Shown here: piece after piece, positions 1 to 15,200 of the stretch
Numbering within the stretch: position 1 is the first letter of the stretch
Layout: every line of letters starts with the position of its first letter
Assembly (NCBI GenBank): GCA_029817715.1
Contig: JARUPY010000099.1
Span: forward strand, 124,001 to 188,000
Length of the DNA: 64,000 bases
Direction of reading: 5' to 3'
Source: Melastoma dodecandrum
Lineage: Eukaryota > Streptophyta > Magnoliopsida > Myrtales > Melastomataceae
Made by a program: the position numbers and the translations under genes
Notes under the pieces: generated by a model
The model's input: only the letters and a program-made list of their open reading frames with translations
What the model was told of the DNA's origin: nothing
Database searches by the model: none

Positions 1-207
1 GCCAAAACGAGGTTACACTAGGTTGGTGATTTTGGTCACCATAGTCTCCAGAAGTAGGGATGCCAAAACATGTATTTATGCTTTCTTTGGTTTGTTCTTT
101 TGGCCAGACTTAACAATAGGTGATATGTTTCTGACTTCTTGTATAGCAGTGCTGTTGGCAAAAACTGCCTCTGGCCTCTTACTAGTGAGCTAATTTTGTT
201 ACTGCAG

Positions 208-3200
208 GTTCAGCTTTTCCTGGAACACTTTGGAGAAGGGTCATGATCGGGCAGCCAAGTCATGATGACTTAATAAGTATTGTCAAGGCAAGGTTTCCCA
301 GATTAGAGTCGCTTGTTGGAAGACTTGTTGGTGAGCTTTTGCTTTTATACTGTATTAAAATTGTTTCTGAATTTTGAATTCTGCTCCAAATATTGAATGA
401 CATCGCTCTTAAATTGCCTGATTAATTTTACACAGAAACATTTGAAAAGGTTAATTATGCACTCGTACATGGGAATACTGGATATTCAGCCAATTTAAGT
501 AGGTATTCATTGAGGTATGGAGCTGATCTTTGGAATTTTTTGATGTTTTACACATTTTGATGCAAAGTGATAGGAATTCTTTTTCTTTTTGGGTACAAAG
601 AGAGGTGCATTAGATAAGAAATATGGTTTCCAGCTACACATCTGAGTCATCTGAATGTGGAATGCCCCCAAGTAAAAGGGTGATTTCATAATCAGATGGA
701 AATGAAAAAGTTGCAAAACTATCCCCCTGTTGGGTTCCATATTTGCCATTCTATCCACTATTTGACTCTCTTCCCCGCGGATGTGATTGATGGTTGTGTC
801 CTTAAAGTTACATAACTGCAACCTCAGCATGGATCTCAACCATCTTTGCCATTCTTTTTCTTATCAATTTATTAGCAAAAACTCAATCAATAGTGATTGG
901 ATAGCAGTTGTTGTTTTTTCATTTAATTCTTTGTTTGTTAAGCCTTAGTGATTTTTACATTCTTAAATTGCTGTAATTTGACAACCAATTCATGGAATAC
1001 GATAGATTTTTTTTGGTAGTGAAGGATAGATATCATTAGTTAAAATCATCCGGGGTTTTAGGTTACAGATCCCGTGTTGCAAGGAATGTCTTCGTGCAAT
1101 AAATCCAAAATGAAATCCGGAGGATAATCAAAAGTGCTACGAGTCGTCCTATCGACAGCTTCCTTAGCTAGCCTGTCTGCAACCCTGTTTTGTCCCCTCG
1201 CGATGTGCGATATGATTAGATTTTTATATGAAGAATTTTCTGGTACTATCATACTTTAGCACTTCCCTCAGACTTAGTCTGATATCTGTTTGCGCAAGTG
1301 CACTTAGTCATCATTAAATGGAGTAAAAAGGCATATGCAGGATTGAATGATGGCATAACCAGTTGCCTAAAAGATTAAAGATTTTTGTTTGGAGAGGTTA
1401 TTTATGATTTTATGTTTAACATGTCTGCAACGGTTTATTTTCTTTTTGGTAGGGACCTTGTTAAATGGTGCAAGAGAATAGATGGATTGGGCTTTGCTTT
1501 TGGTGGGGACACTCTATCGGCTTATGAGTGTCAGTGTATTTATGACGAGGTCTGATTTTTTCAGTTTCAAAGATGCGACACATTTATCTGTTTACCAATC
1601 TCTTAACGTTGTCTCCTTCCCTCTTCAGGCCATAGATGTTTTTGCAGCCTTTTCTACGTCAGTGGATAATATATTTCGGATAAGGAAAGCTATTGCTAAA
1701 CTCTGGGCCATCTCTGGTCTAGAGGCTGAGAAGTTTTATCCGGATGTCAAACCAATTATACAGGTCTGCAATTGGTGTAAATCATGGTTTATCTAGTTTA
1801 CAATTTGGAAGAAAAAGTCTTCTCATTGTTTATAATTTCAGGAAACAAGATCAAGTATAAAAATTGGACGAGTGACCTTTGACAGAACAGTAAATTATGT
1901 GAGTAAAGCTTTCTCCGTGTGTTAATAAGATTCTTGAATGTATCCTTTCATATTTCATCTTGCTTGTCATTATGGCAGATCCCAGATCAAAAGAAACATT
2001 TTGTTGAGATACGGAGGTCACTTCATGCAATTGAAAGATTAGCATGCTCTGTTAAGTATAATGAGCCTGTGCTCTTAGTTGGAGAGACTGGTACAGGGAA
2101 GACTACCCTTGTCCAAAATCTGGCTATCCGACTTGGACAGCGTCTCACTGTTCTGGTACATCATATGTTTCTTACATTTAACATCAATATTATTACTTGA
2201 TATTACTCATTTTTGTGCTGAATCATTTATTTGAACATCCTTTCTTCTTCAGAACTTAAGTCAACAGAGCGACGTCGCTGACTTGTTGGGGGGTTTCAAG
2301 CCTTTGAGCATGCACTATGTTTGCATTTCTCTTTATAAAGAGTTTGAAGGGCTTTTCTCTAAGACCATTTCTATGAAGGTGTGACATCTGGGTATTTGAA
2401 ATGTTTTTTGTTTTACCATCTGAATTATAACGATTTTTCCTCATGACTCCTCCCAGGATAATACCAAATTTTTTGTTCGTTTGCAAAAGCATTTGATGGA
2501 CAAGAAATGGGAAAGTTTGTTAAAAGATATGCGTAGAGGCGTTGATTCTGTTAAGAAAGAAATTGGGTTGGCAATTGGTGGGAGATCTAGTAAGAAGAGG
2601 AAGCGACCGTTAAATGATAAAATATTTAAGGCATGGGAGAACTTCTCTGTGAAGCTTGAAATTGCATGTGGACAAGTTGCAGCAACCTCCGCAATGTTAT
2701 TTTCTTTTGTGGAAGGAGCTTTTGTCAAAGCCCTTAGAAATGGGGAATGGATTTTGCTCGATGAGGTGAATTTGGCACCTCCAGAGGTACTGCAGAGGGT
2801 CACTGGAGTACTTGAGGATGAAAAGGGGTCACTTTGTTTAGCAGAAAGGGGTGATGTCAGCTATGTTGTCAGGCATCCTAATTTCCGCATTTTTGCTTGC
2901 ATGAATCCTGCAACTGATGCTGGCAAGAGGGAATTGCCACATTCAGTGCGATGTAGATTCACTGAATATTTTATCGATGATGAGTTGGACAAGCAAGACC
3001 TTACATTATTTGTTAATCAGTTTGTTGATGGAGCCCATTTCAAAGTAGACCAGGTTGACAAAATAGTACATTTTTACCAAATTGCTCGAAAAGAATCTGA
3101 AGAGAGGCTACAGGATGGGGCGAATCAGAAGCCACAGTTTAGTTTAAGATCACTATATCGTGCTCTGGAATACACGAGAAAGGCACAAGAGATTACCACT

Positions 3201-6200
3201 TTTAAAGAAGCCTTGTATGATGGGTTTTCTATATTTTTTGTGACACTGTTGGACAGAGCGAGTGCAAAATTGATGAACCATATGATCGCATCATACTTAC
3301 TGGGTGGTAATCTGCCTTCCCAAAAAAGTTTTGACTTTTACCTGACAGGAAAAGTAGATTGTCCTTCTGATCGCTTTGTGGAAGATTATGTGCTCACCAA
3401 GACTGTAAGACAGCAACTTGGCAACTTGGCTCGTGCAGTCTACATCAAAAGATATCCTGTTCTATTACAAGGTCCTACATCTAGTGGAAAGACCAGTCTG
3501 GTTCGGTATCTTGCTGCCATGACTGGTCATGACTTTGTAAGGATCAATAATCATGAACACACTGATCTTCAGGAATATTTAGGATCATATGCTACGGATC
3601 CTAGTGGGAAGCTTCTGTTTAATGAAGGTGCTTTAGTAAGAGCTGTCCGTAGTGGTTCATGGGTTGTTCTGGATGAGCTTAATCTTGCCCCATCGGATGT
3701 ATTAGAAGCATTGAATAGGCTGCTAGATGATAACAGAGAGCTTTTTGTCCCAGAACTTCAAGAAAATATTAGAGCACATCCCAATTTTATGCTTTTTGCC
3801 ACTCAGAATCCACCAACAATATATGGTGGACGTAAAGTACTTTCCCGTGCATTCCATAATCGTTTTGTGGAGATTCATGTAGATGACATTCCTGAAGAGG
3901 AAATCAGTGAGATTTTGGAGAAGAGATGCAAGATTAGTGCTTCCTATGCCAAAAAGATGGTTGACGTTATGAGGGATCTGCAACTTCACAGACAAAATAG
4001 CAATGTATTCGCTGGAAAACATGGGTTCATTACCCCCCGTGACTTATTTCGTTGGGCCAATCGTGTTAGGTTCTTTTCCAGTTCAGATGAAGTCTCGTCA
4101 AAGCATCGTTATGAGGTTTTAGCTAGAGAGGGTTACTATCTGTTGGCTGAAAGGTTGAGGGATGAAGCAGAGAAGAATGTGGTGAAAGAAGTTCTTAGAA
4201 AACAATTTGGCATTGCCCTGGATGAAGAAGACATGTACAAATCGGTATGGTTCAATTGAATCCTCTTATGTTTTTGTAGCATGATGCGTCAGTAGTGCAC
4301 ATGTAATTCTGGGTTCTCAGGATGCAGCTCTCTTATGCTTTGTTTGTTTTCGAAGAAAAAGATAAGAAATGGGTGGAAAACATGCTGCCCGAAAAAAACC
4401 TCTGTCTCATCATTTAAATTTTTTTCCTATTTTCTTTTCTTTTTCTTTCTTTTCCCGACTATCCAAACACAGCATTAATGATGAGCACATCGAAAGGTGT
4501 TATGGTAATTGAACCTTGATTTGATACATATGAACTACATCTGACTGCAATATTGCCTGGGCTTTTTGTGATTTAATTGGACCTGGTGTTCCACTCATGA
4601 GGTGAGGATTCTTTCTATTTTTGCTTATCCGTGTTCCCACTGCGAACTTTTCTCAGGATCTATCTGCTAGAGACCTGGCTAGCTGCATACATGATGGTGG
4701 TGAGAATTCGGATCAGTTCTGGAGGTAATAATCAATTGAGATAATTTCTTTATTTATTTATTATCTTAATTTGTTTTAAATCTTACTGTTTCTCTTCCTT
4801 GCAGTGTTGTCTGGACTAAGAGCATGTGGAGATTATATTTTCTTGTAAAACACTGCTATGAGATGCGTGAACCTGTTCTACTTGTTGGTGAAACTGGTGG
4901 TGGGAAGACTACTGTCTGTCAGTTGCTAAGTGTTATTTTGAACTCAAAATTGCACATTTTGAACTGTCACCAGTACACAGAGACCTCTGACTTTATCGGG
5001 GTTGGTTTCGTTTGCCCGGTTCTTACTCATTCTGAAAGTTTGCACATTCACTAACATAGGTTTTCATTAATTGTTTGGCAGGGGTTCTATCCTGTCCGAG
5101 AGAGATCTAGATTGATCTTGGAGTTTGAAAATTTAGTTGGACAGATTATGCAGTCCAAAGCTTTTACTTGCTACCCTGGTGCTGTGGTAAGTGGACATTC
5201 ACCTTAGATATTTTAGAAGGTTTTTGAGTCTTGTTTTTAACATCAATAATATGGTGTCTTTCCATAGACAATTTCACCAAATATTCTTCAAGCTTCTTCA
5301 ACAATGGAGCAGCTAGCTACAATGCTCGTGAATTATCAACGTGGTTTGGTTCAATGCCAAAGGGTGAACCCAGATGATCTTGATACCTTAGATCAACTAA
5401 GGAAAGGTCTTGAGCAGTGTAACCAACAGTGGCATACCATCTTCAGCTGGCAAGACGGCCCTCTGGTGCAAGCAATGAAGGATGGTCATATGTTTCTGGT
5501 GGATGAAATATCTTTGGCCGATGATAGCGTACTTGAAAGACTAAACAGTGTTTTGGAGCCAGAGAGAACTATGGTAATTTTGTTTGGGTGTTTTGTTCAG
5601 TTCATCAAATACATGGTTTACCAATTACATTATTATTGCGCTTGTGCATTGCCAACTTTATGTAGATTTGGTAAAAACCTTCTTGTTTTTGTGTAGTTAT
5701 TTTCCAAAGACTAACGAAGTGGGATTTCAAATTGTCAGTTGATGTGTAAAATTTCTCTTTGTATGCATTGATTTGTTATATTATTTGAATATTTATTTTT
5801 GGTGTAGTCTCTTTTTGATTAAATTTAGTTTAGGGGATGTCACCGTCTTGCAGTTTTTGTTTTTTGGTAGTGAAAGGTTTGCTGGCACTAGATAATCGTT
5901 TGGGGTCTTAGGTTACTCTTTTTGCAGTCTTTGCCAGAGAAAGGCGGATCCCTAATGGAGAAAGTTACTGCCCACGAAAACTTCTTTATTCTTGCAACCA
6001 TGAATCCTGGTGGCGACTTTGGCAAGAAGGAGCTGTCTCCAGCTCTTCGAAATAGGTTCACCGAGATATGGGTGCCATCACTGAACGATCTAAATGAACT
6101 TAGGGATATTGTTTCTCAAAGGTATGATGTATGTTTGTATATTTGTTGTTTTCATATCATTTAGTCCTTTCCTGATACTTACACACTGGCTTTTGCAGAA

Positions 6201-9200
6201 TTTCCAAGCCAGAACTGCTGTTTGTTGTAGATCCAATTGTGAACTTTTTTGAGGTAAACATAGTGTCCATAGGAGTGACTTGTATGTTTAGAAGTTGTAG
6301 AAATGATTTATTTTATAAGAGTTTTAGGAGTGACTTCTTTTATAAGAGTTGTAGGAGTGATTTCTTTTGTAAGAGTTGTAGGAGTGATTGAATGATATCT
6401 TTTAGGTATAGAAAAAACAAAACCATAGCTCCCAAATCTATGGGGTAAATTTTCACGCATCCCTACTTGTGATCTTTAGTCTTTACAAGAGTACTTTCTA
6501 AGATGCCCAGGATAGGTTTCTTGACGACACTATCTTCATCATTCTTTCTGAAAGCTGATAGTTGATTAACTTCTTTGGGGAGAAATAACAAAAATCTAAG
6601 GAGAACACACTTCCTAAAATTGTTTCAATTGCATCATTTACCCTTTTCTTTACATTTCTTTTTATTTTCCTTCCTTTGCTTTGGTTTCCAAACACACCAA
6701 TGTTTTTGCGACAAAGCTTCTCAGAATTCAGATATAATGTTCTGTGTATGCATGGAACTTTGAATCTTCACTTCCTTTTTTTGGTAGTCAAAGAAGGTAG
6801 CATTAGAATAGGAGTTCGGGGTTTATGTTATCTTTTCCTTCCTTGGGTATACTCAAAAATTCATGCACGTTTGCTGAAATAACCTTTCTTCCTTAGTTCT
6901 ACCAGCCTCCTTAGAGCTCGTGCTGGAACTCTTTACATTGCTGCCGTGTGCCTTTGTAGAATTTGACTTTGTAGAATGAGAGTCTAGGGTTTTACCTGGA
7001 GCTTGGAGGAGTTCTGCATTGACCTGCTTCTATAATTCTTCTGCAGGAATTTGACCGATTACAAACAGGAAGGTTGCTTACAGTTAGGGATATGGTCTCT
7101 TGGGTTACCTTCATTAATGTGACTCAAAGCAACTTGGGAGGCAAATATGCATTTCTTCATGGAGCTTTCCTTATCCTGCTCGATGGATTGACACTAGGTA
7201 CTCTAGTGAGAATCTAGGCCTTAGAACGATATTCTCAGATTGACATCTAAAGTTCGGTTCATGGATTATGATTAACCCTGGATCTGCTAGTATCTTTATC
7301 AAATTTTACTCTGTCGGACCATATATGCAATACATGCTTTTTTGTTCTACATGCTCACTTTATATTGCTTGCCAGACCATTAATATTCGAGTCTATTTAC
7401 TTGGGGATTTTCTAGTCCATTCTACATCTTTCTGGAATCGTTTGATTTTCATGAAGTTTCTTGACGTGAACTCTTCGTTTTTGCATTATTTTGCAGGGAC
7501 TTGCATCTCTAAGAATGAAGCGGAAGAAGTGAAAGTTAAATGCCTGCATTTTCTGCTTAAACAGCTGAAGGTCCTTTTGTTTCACACCAATGTCTAGCAG
7601 TTCATTATATCTGAATTTCTCATCAATTAATGAAGGAGATCAATTTAGTCTCATCAGTTTTATTTTTTATTTTTGGTAGAAAATGGAGTAAATAGATTAG
7701 TCAAATAACGTCTAGTTTACACCAAGATAGCGTTCGGGTACACCGTTGATTATTGTTTGGACCACAGTAGTAATCCTTTTAAAAAAAAGTTTAATACTAA
7801 GGCAGGGAATGACTTACTATCCACTGTTAAAATTATGTTCTACTCCACAAGTTGTATCATTAAGAGTTTTGTGGCTTAGAAAGTCCAATCTGGACACATA
7901 CGAAAATAAAAGACTAATCTAGAAATTATATAAAAGGTTATTCTAGATAAAATCTGATTGTTCTCTAAAATCCATTGTGCTATGGACATTTGTTTTGCAG
8001 GTTGATGAGAATAGCTTTGATTTCTCAAAAATTTCAAGCATGGACACATATGGCTGGGGTGATTCTGGAAGTTCAAAATCTGTTGTGGGTGATCTGAACA
8101 TGCATAGTGCTGATAAGTTTGGTCTGGATCCATTCTTCATTGAAAGAGGTAATTCCGATGCACAGTGCTAGAGTTTCCCTAGAGGATGAATGTCTAAACT
8201 CGTTATTTTAAATGCTAAACTGGTAAATGATGGTTTCTTTTGGCTTTTTTTTTTCCTACTGAGTGTGAGGGATCCATGAAAGTGAAATGGACAATTTCTC
8301 ACATCACTCATGGTTAAATTGATGTCTTTAATATGCTGTGTGCTCTAATTTTTTTGCTATGGATGGTCCACTGGATAGAAAGTTACGACCCCATTAAGTT
8401 TGTGATGTTAGGAATTCTCGATATTGAGTCAAATAATTTCAGTTCATTTCATTTCATTCTTTTCTTGGAAATACTTTTGTCTTTGTTTTTTATTGATATG
8501 ACATTCTCATTGGTTTTACGTCTTTGATTACCATTTAGACATGGTCATTGTTGGAAAAATTTGTTTTTGTACTCTTAACTAATACTCATTAATTACCACA
8601 AAAAAACTAATACTCCTTTCCCCATTAGGTGACAATCACAGTGAGATGGGAGGGTTTGAGTTTTTGGCTCCAACAACCTGTAAGAATGCTTTTCGGATGC
8701 TGCGAGCTATGCAACTTAGAAAGCCAGGTATTTCCTTTTCAATATGAATACTGTATCGACTATTAATCGGGGTTCTTTCAGCTGTTTTTTGGCTGTAATA
8801 TATATTCCGTAATGTTAGGGTGTGTTTTTCCCCCAGATTTTATTTTGGACACTCTACATGGGGACATTCCATGTGCTAGGACTTCTGTAACCTAAACCCC
8901 AAACGTTGATTCTAATGCTACCTTCCTTGCTTACCAAAAAAAAAAAATATATATCTTTCACGTTTCTGATCATTTTCTCTTCTTTTCTCATTTTTCCTAA
9001 CAAAGCATTAGAGTTTTGCTACTTATATGAAATTGTACCTCTTTGAATTTTTAGTCCTTGTGGAGGGCAGCCCAGGTGTTGGGAAAACAAGTTTAGTCGT
9101 TGCGCTGGGCAGGTATTCTGGGCATAAGGTCGTGAGGATTAACTTATCAGAACAGGTATTTACCCTATTCTGCGCATGCCAGACCTTGTGGTTAGCCAGT

Positions 9201-12200
9201 TGCTTTTTGTCCTGACAGCTGTTGTTGCAGACTGACATGATGGACCTGCTGGGTTCTGATCTACCAGTTGACAGTGATGAAGGAATGAAGTTTGCTTGGT
9301 CTGATGGAATATTGCTGCAGGTTGTTAATTTTTAGTTTTGTTATTGTTGTACTTTGAGGGCATAATATTTTAGACATGAATGTATTTTAAATGATTGATT
9401 TGAAATAATAGTCGAGACTGCCCATAAAACAGAGCAATATTGCCATAGTCTTTTACATGCATAACCTGACAATAATTGTAGAGAATTGACCAGGGAGTAA
9501 CTAGGGGTCTAGATAAGACCTGACAGGACAAGGAAATAGTAGAGAACTGGAATTTAAGAGGTATTAGGGGCTCTTGCAGCCTTTTCACTTGTACTTATTA
9601 ATTCCATTGTGTATATTTTAGGCTCTGAAGGAAGGTTGTTGGGTGCTTCTTGATGAGTTAAATCTTGCTCCACAATCTGTCTTGGAGGTATGGCGTCCTA
9701 TTATACTATTTTATCATGAATTTCCTCCATTTCTTATTTCTTTTCAGAAAACTCATATAATGTGTTTTGTTTCATGGTATTAGGGTTTAAATGCCATTTT
9801 AGATCATCGGGAGGAGGTTTACATTCCAGAGTTGGATCTTACCTTCAAATGCCCGCCCTCTTTCAGGGTCTTTGCTTGTCAAAACCCTTCAAGTCAAGGT
9901 GGAGGCAGAAAAGACCTTCCAAAGTCCTTCCTTAACCGTTTCACAAAGGTAAATTATTTGAGGTTTACTTGTAACTGTGATGTCTTTCTGATGTTATGTG
10001 ATCTTGAAAAATCGTCACCTTTCCTAATGAGCAGCTATTGCTTTTATAGGTTTATGTGGATGAGTTAATAGAGGATGATTATCTTGCAATCTGCACTTCA
10101 CTCTATCCTTCAATCCCAAAATCTCTGCTATCCAAGTTAATTCAGTTCAACAAACGATTACATGAGGAGACGATGCTGCTTCGCAATTTTGCACAGGATG
10201 GCTCACCTTGGGAGTTCAACTTGCGTGATGTTATTCGATCGTGTGAAATAATTAAAGGTTATTATCGTTTAATGTCCTTTTCAATTGGTACCTCCTTTTT
10301 ATGGGGATGGGATACATTAATATTGCTAATGCTAATGCAGATATCCCTGAGAAATCAAGGACCGATTGCTTTCTCCATCTCGTATATCTACCAAGAATGC
10401 GCACTGCCATTGACTGCAGGGAAGTTATTTGTTTATATGAACAAATCTTTCAGGTGAAACTGTGCATTAACCCCTTCCCACGAGTGCATCTCGATTCCCA
10501 CCATTTGATAGTGGGAAATACAACCATTGAAAGGAATTGCTTGAATGCTTCTATATTACCTAAAACTGAACTAAAGATTTTGCCTGGAATTCGTCAAAAT
10601 TTGGAAGCCGTTGCTAATTGTGTGAAGCATCAGTGGTTATGCATTTTGGTGGGTCTTTCTTCTTCTTGCAAGACTTCTCTAATACGGGTTCTGGCACACC
10701 TCAGTGGAAATGTTCTAAACGAATTAAACCTTTCATCCGCAACTGATACATCCGAATTGCTTGGCTGCTTTGAGCAGTATAGTATCTTGAGGAATCTTCG
10801 CAGTATTGCTGCTCAAGTGGAACAGTACGTGAATAAGTACTGCAACTTGCAACTAGGATATTCTGTGCAAGCTGATGGCAACAAAAAGCTGATTTCTAGA
10901 TGGCATGAATTTGTTGCTGTCACAGCTGTATGTGATTTAGCTGGACATGCCTCTCTTAATATGGGCAATGTAAAACCAATTTCAAGTTCCTTTGGCATTT
11001 TGGTTGATATTATTGAAGAACTGAAGGTGGTGAGCAAGCAGAACATGCTTCTGTTGTCCGGAAAAGTTGATTATCTGGACGATATGATAGGGGAAATTCA
11101 GAAGCTCGAAGAGCTTCACCTGAAGACACCATTTCCAGCAAGGTTTGAATGGGTGACAGGGTTATTTCTCAAAGCTATTGAAAATGGGGAGTGGATTGTT
11201 CTGGAAAATGCAAACCTATGCAATCCGACGGTACGCTTTAAACTCTCCAACATTCTTATTTTATTACTATATTGAAGATTGTCTCATTGTTGCCTTGTTG
11301 ATATTCATCATAGGTTCTCGATAGGATCAATTCTCTGGTGGAGCCATCTGGGTCAATTACTGTCAGTGAGCGTGGTGCAGTTGATGGGAAACCTCTTATC
11401 CTGCATCCACATCCTAATTTTCGAATATTTCTTACAGTTAACCCCAGCTATGGGGAAGTTTCACGGGCAATGAGGAATAGGGGGGTTGAAATTTTTATGA
11501 TGCCTCCATTTTGGTTGGTTGATGATGGAAAGGGGTGTAACATTCCTGAGATGGAGCTAAAAGATATTAAAAGGTTTCTCAGTGAATCCGGTATCCCTGG
11601 TGATAATTTGGTGGATATGATGGCCAAAGCGCACATGCATGCTAGAGAGAAAGGTTCATCCTTAAACATTCGGATTACATATTTTGAGCTCACACGATGG
11701 GTTCAGTTATTCCAGCAGCTTTTGATGAAAGGGAATCGACCATTATGGAGCCTTTTCATCAGTTGGGAGCATACTTATTTATCTTCTTTCGGAGAGGGTG
11801 AAGCGGTTTTTGTGAGAGATGCAATCAACTCATTCTTGTCAGAGAACACATTTATGATAAATTATCCTCTGTTTATGCCTGGAGGATGGCCCACACCCTT
11901 AAACTTGAAGGATTTCATGCTATACCCAAAAGAAACGTCCATCAAACATAATTGCATTTATCTAGAGTTCCTTGGGGCAAGGATTGCATATAGTGAGCTT
12001 CAAGTTGCTCGCAGAAGATTTGCCAGTCAAGGTGTGAACATTGCAGTAACACCTTATCTGGTGGATGCTTACAGTCTTGGGAAGATTTTATTTCCTACAT
12101 CTGCCAGTGAGATAAATCTGCCCCATCAACAAGGCTCTTCTTTGGATTTGGTTTTGGCTGGAAAGATGCTAATTTTTTCTGTGGCCTGGATCATCGAGCA

Positions 12201-15200
12201 GGCGACACATAGTGATCTTCACCTGTATCTGCTCTGGTTTAACTGGTTCTGTTCTGAGCTTCTTCCCTTCTGTGAAATTCTTAAGTTGTTCCTCGGAACA
12301 CTTAAGGAGGAGATGAATCATCTAATTTGGAAGTATATACTTCATTGCGGTCATCAAATGTCAAGCCTTAATCACATTGACATCGAAATGCAGCACACCC
12401 CACTGCTTTCATATGATTTTGCAGACATTATTTCTTCAAGCAAGGTGCCAAATGTGTCCGCTAGCCGTTTTGAAAATGCTATTAACTGTATTGAGCTCTT
12501 ACGGCATAGCCATATGCAATGGGATGCCGAGAAAAGGCACAACTTTGTATTAGAGAATCCTCGGATTGGGGATTTGCTGAATTCTTTGCGCAAATTAGAG
12601 AAACACGTTCTGGAGATGCTTATCGATGCTGTTCCCTTTGGTGTTATCTTAAAGTTGTACAGCGACCTTCTTCAAGATCACGTTGAGTTCTGGGATAGTA
12701 TCTTATCATTTGATTCCGATAAGAGTATAATATCATGTCGCTCATTGTTAAAGAATGCGAAAAAGTTACATGCCTTTTATCCATCTGCTGGAGTAATTGT
12801 TTCTGAGTTGGTATGTGTAGAATTTCTGTTGCTGTTGTCTCCGTTTTTTGATTCCCCCTGTGGGAAGCATAGTAAATGTTTACATTTATGCACAGATGGT
12901 GTACACTGATGTGCTTGAAATTTCTTCTCGGCACATGTTGCCAGAGAAGCCAATGCTCTGGATTCATGGCGGCCATCCTCAAATGCCAAATTCATCTGAT
13001 TTGTATGATAAACAGATGAAAATTCTGGAGCTTTGTGAATCTATATGGCCAGCAAATGAAAGCTTGCGGAAGAAAAGTATGTTCAGAACTCAGGTTGTTT
13101 AAAGCATTGCTGAATGCACTGTGGAATTGTGAATTTTGACATAAGTGTACTGTGTCAAATGACAGGGAGCACGAATGTGATTGAGCTTGTTTCATCTTTG
13201 AATCCAGAGCTTCGCTCACTTGCCACACAAGGTGATTTGTCAGAACGATAGCTCGGCATCCTTATGTTCACACATTGTGTGCATTCCATTGATCTGTTGC
13301 CACATTGGCTATTACTTTTATCCATTTAACATCTTTAGTGTCTTATTTTCTGTAATAAGATATAGTTAAACTTAGCCTGAGAATGTGCGTGTGTATAAGT
13401 TATCATGCAGGGTTGGTTGATTGGAAAGGTAGTTGTCATGTCTGTCTGAAGAAATGTGGGAATTTTCTTTTTTCTTTTCTTTTTGTTCTTGTTTTCTTGG
13501 TAGAAAGGATATACAGGATGGAGGGTGGAGGTTTGTGGGAATTTTCTTTTTTATTAAATTAGAAGGGGAATTCACCTGTGATAATAGTGGCCTTAGGAAG
13601 ATACATGATGACGAATGAATAGAATCATGACTTTGAATGAGCTGTGTTTAAAGAAGCTGAGTTTCTATCTAGGTATTTGTATTGCATCCTACTTGACAAA
13701 AGATGGTAACAAGGATCAAAGTACTGTCAGCCTGCAACTGGGGGAGATATGGGAGGTATGCCCTGTTGGTTTTTTTGAGGAGGCATTGTGTATCAAGTTT
13801 CTCAAATATGTTGATGGCCCTTATATTCTGATGTCAGAAATTGTCGGAAAGATTTGAATATGAAAAATTCCAACTGGAGAAGCCAGCAAGGATTCAGGAA
13901 GGTGCTGACTTGATGATGCAGACAACTGCTTGTTGTGTCCTCCTTCCTCCAATGTTGCATACCGACAATGGATTTCTCTGCTGGGAGGACACTAATGAAA
14001 TCAATGATGTCACAAGCTTCTTCCTTGATTCTAATTTAATTCAGCATTTATCTTTGTTCATCTGGGTTGGTTCTGGAGAGTGTAAGCAGGTCAGAATCCA
14101 CTTGGTGTTTTTACTTTAGGGAATTGTGAATATATAAGTCAGAATAAAAATTACTTAGGATGCCCCCTCTTTGTCTCTTTGTCAGGGTTGAACCTCTTCT
14201 TTTTTGTTTGAAGTTTTATCATTGAATGTTGGGGCATGTTTATTAAAATTACGACAGTGTATTCCTGTAACAAGTTTGAGGGTGTGTGATGATCCCTTCT
14301 ATAATAGACAAATGGAATACTTCATGTACCATAAGAAATTCTAAAAATGTTTATTGAATAAGAGCATGTATGAAGTAGCAGACGGACTTGTTTGCAAAAT
14401 AGTTGGATCAACTAGTTTGTTCGACAATTTGTTTGCTATTATTTGGGTGGCTCTTGAGGAAGAGTAATCTTAAATCCTTGGATCCAGGTTTTGAAGAGCG
14501 CCAGTGACCTTGTGGAGCATTCATTGGATTTTTCTCTGACATCTTCGTCACGCTCTCCTCATACCCTTTCGCCACACCGTAAAATTTTGTGGGCATTCGA
14601 TGCATGGATGTCGAATTACAGAGGTTTGAGTCTACTATTTCTATTTTATAAACGACGACATCATTTACTGTACGGTGTTTTCCTCAACTGATCAAATTAC
14701 TTAATACATCACAGAAAATGTGAAGATTCAACCGCTTCTTCTTGAGATGTGGTTTTTTTGGCATTGCTCCTTGTGGAGGCTTTACACAGCTGTAAGTGTT
14801 TCTCACGGTAGCATACTTATATAATCATTTCCAATTTTGATGACGTATTGATTTTCTTTTCTAAACAGAATCACTTAAATCATGAAAGCAACAATATTCC
14901 TTTTCCTGGAATTTTCTTCCAACCCATCTGGACTTCGATTGTCCTAAAACTTAGGTAAGCTGATTTTTTAAGGTACATACTTTTGGCTGAACAAGAGCTA
15001 GATTAGGTTAGATATCATGCTAAAAATTGTCCTTCCAGCTGCCAACTGATGAGGCCGAGTAGGTTACTGATACTGGCCGAAAATTTGAGCTTTTCCCGAT
15101 GATACTTGGTTATTTTTAATGGATTCCTTTACTGCTTGATTTGAATTGGTGAATATATGGTGCGCTTATACTCACTTATCTATCCCTGTCAACTTTTACC

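Noticed and set aside
1..207. Left edge searched for an earlier MDN1 exon
   Set aside because: No acceptor-exon-donor structure in frame with the exon at 208; treated as intron.
7668..7740. TTTTTGGTAG... stretch in an MDN1 intron
   Set aside because: Possibly a diverged LINE tail (ATTAGTCAAATAACG), but too weak to list as a feature.
13433..13618. Open frame in an MDN1 intron near a CTTGGTAG string
   Set aside because: Looked at first like another LINE tail, but the rest of the tail signature is absent.
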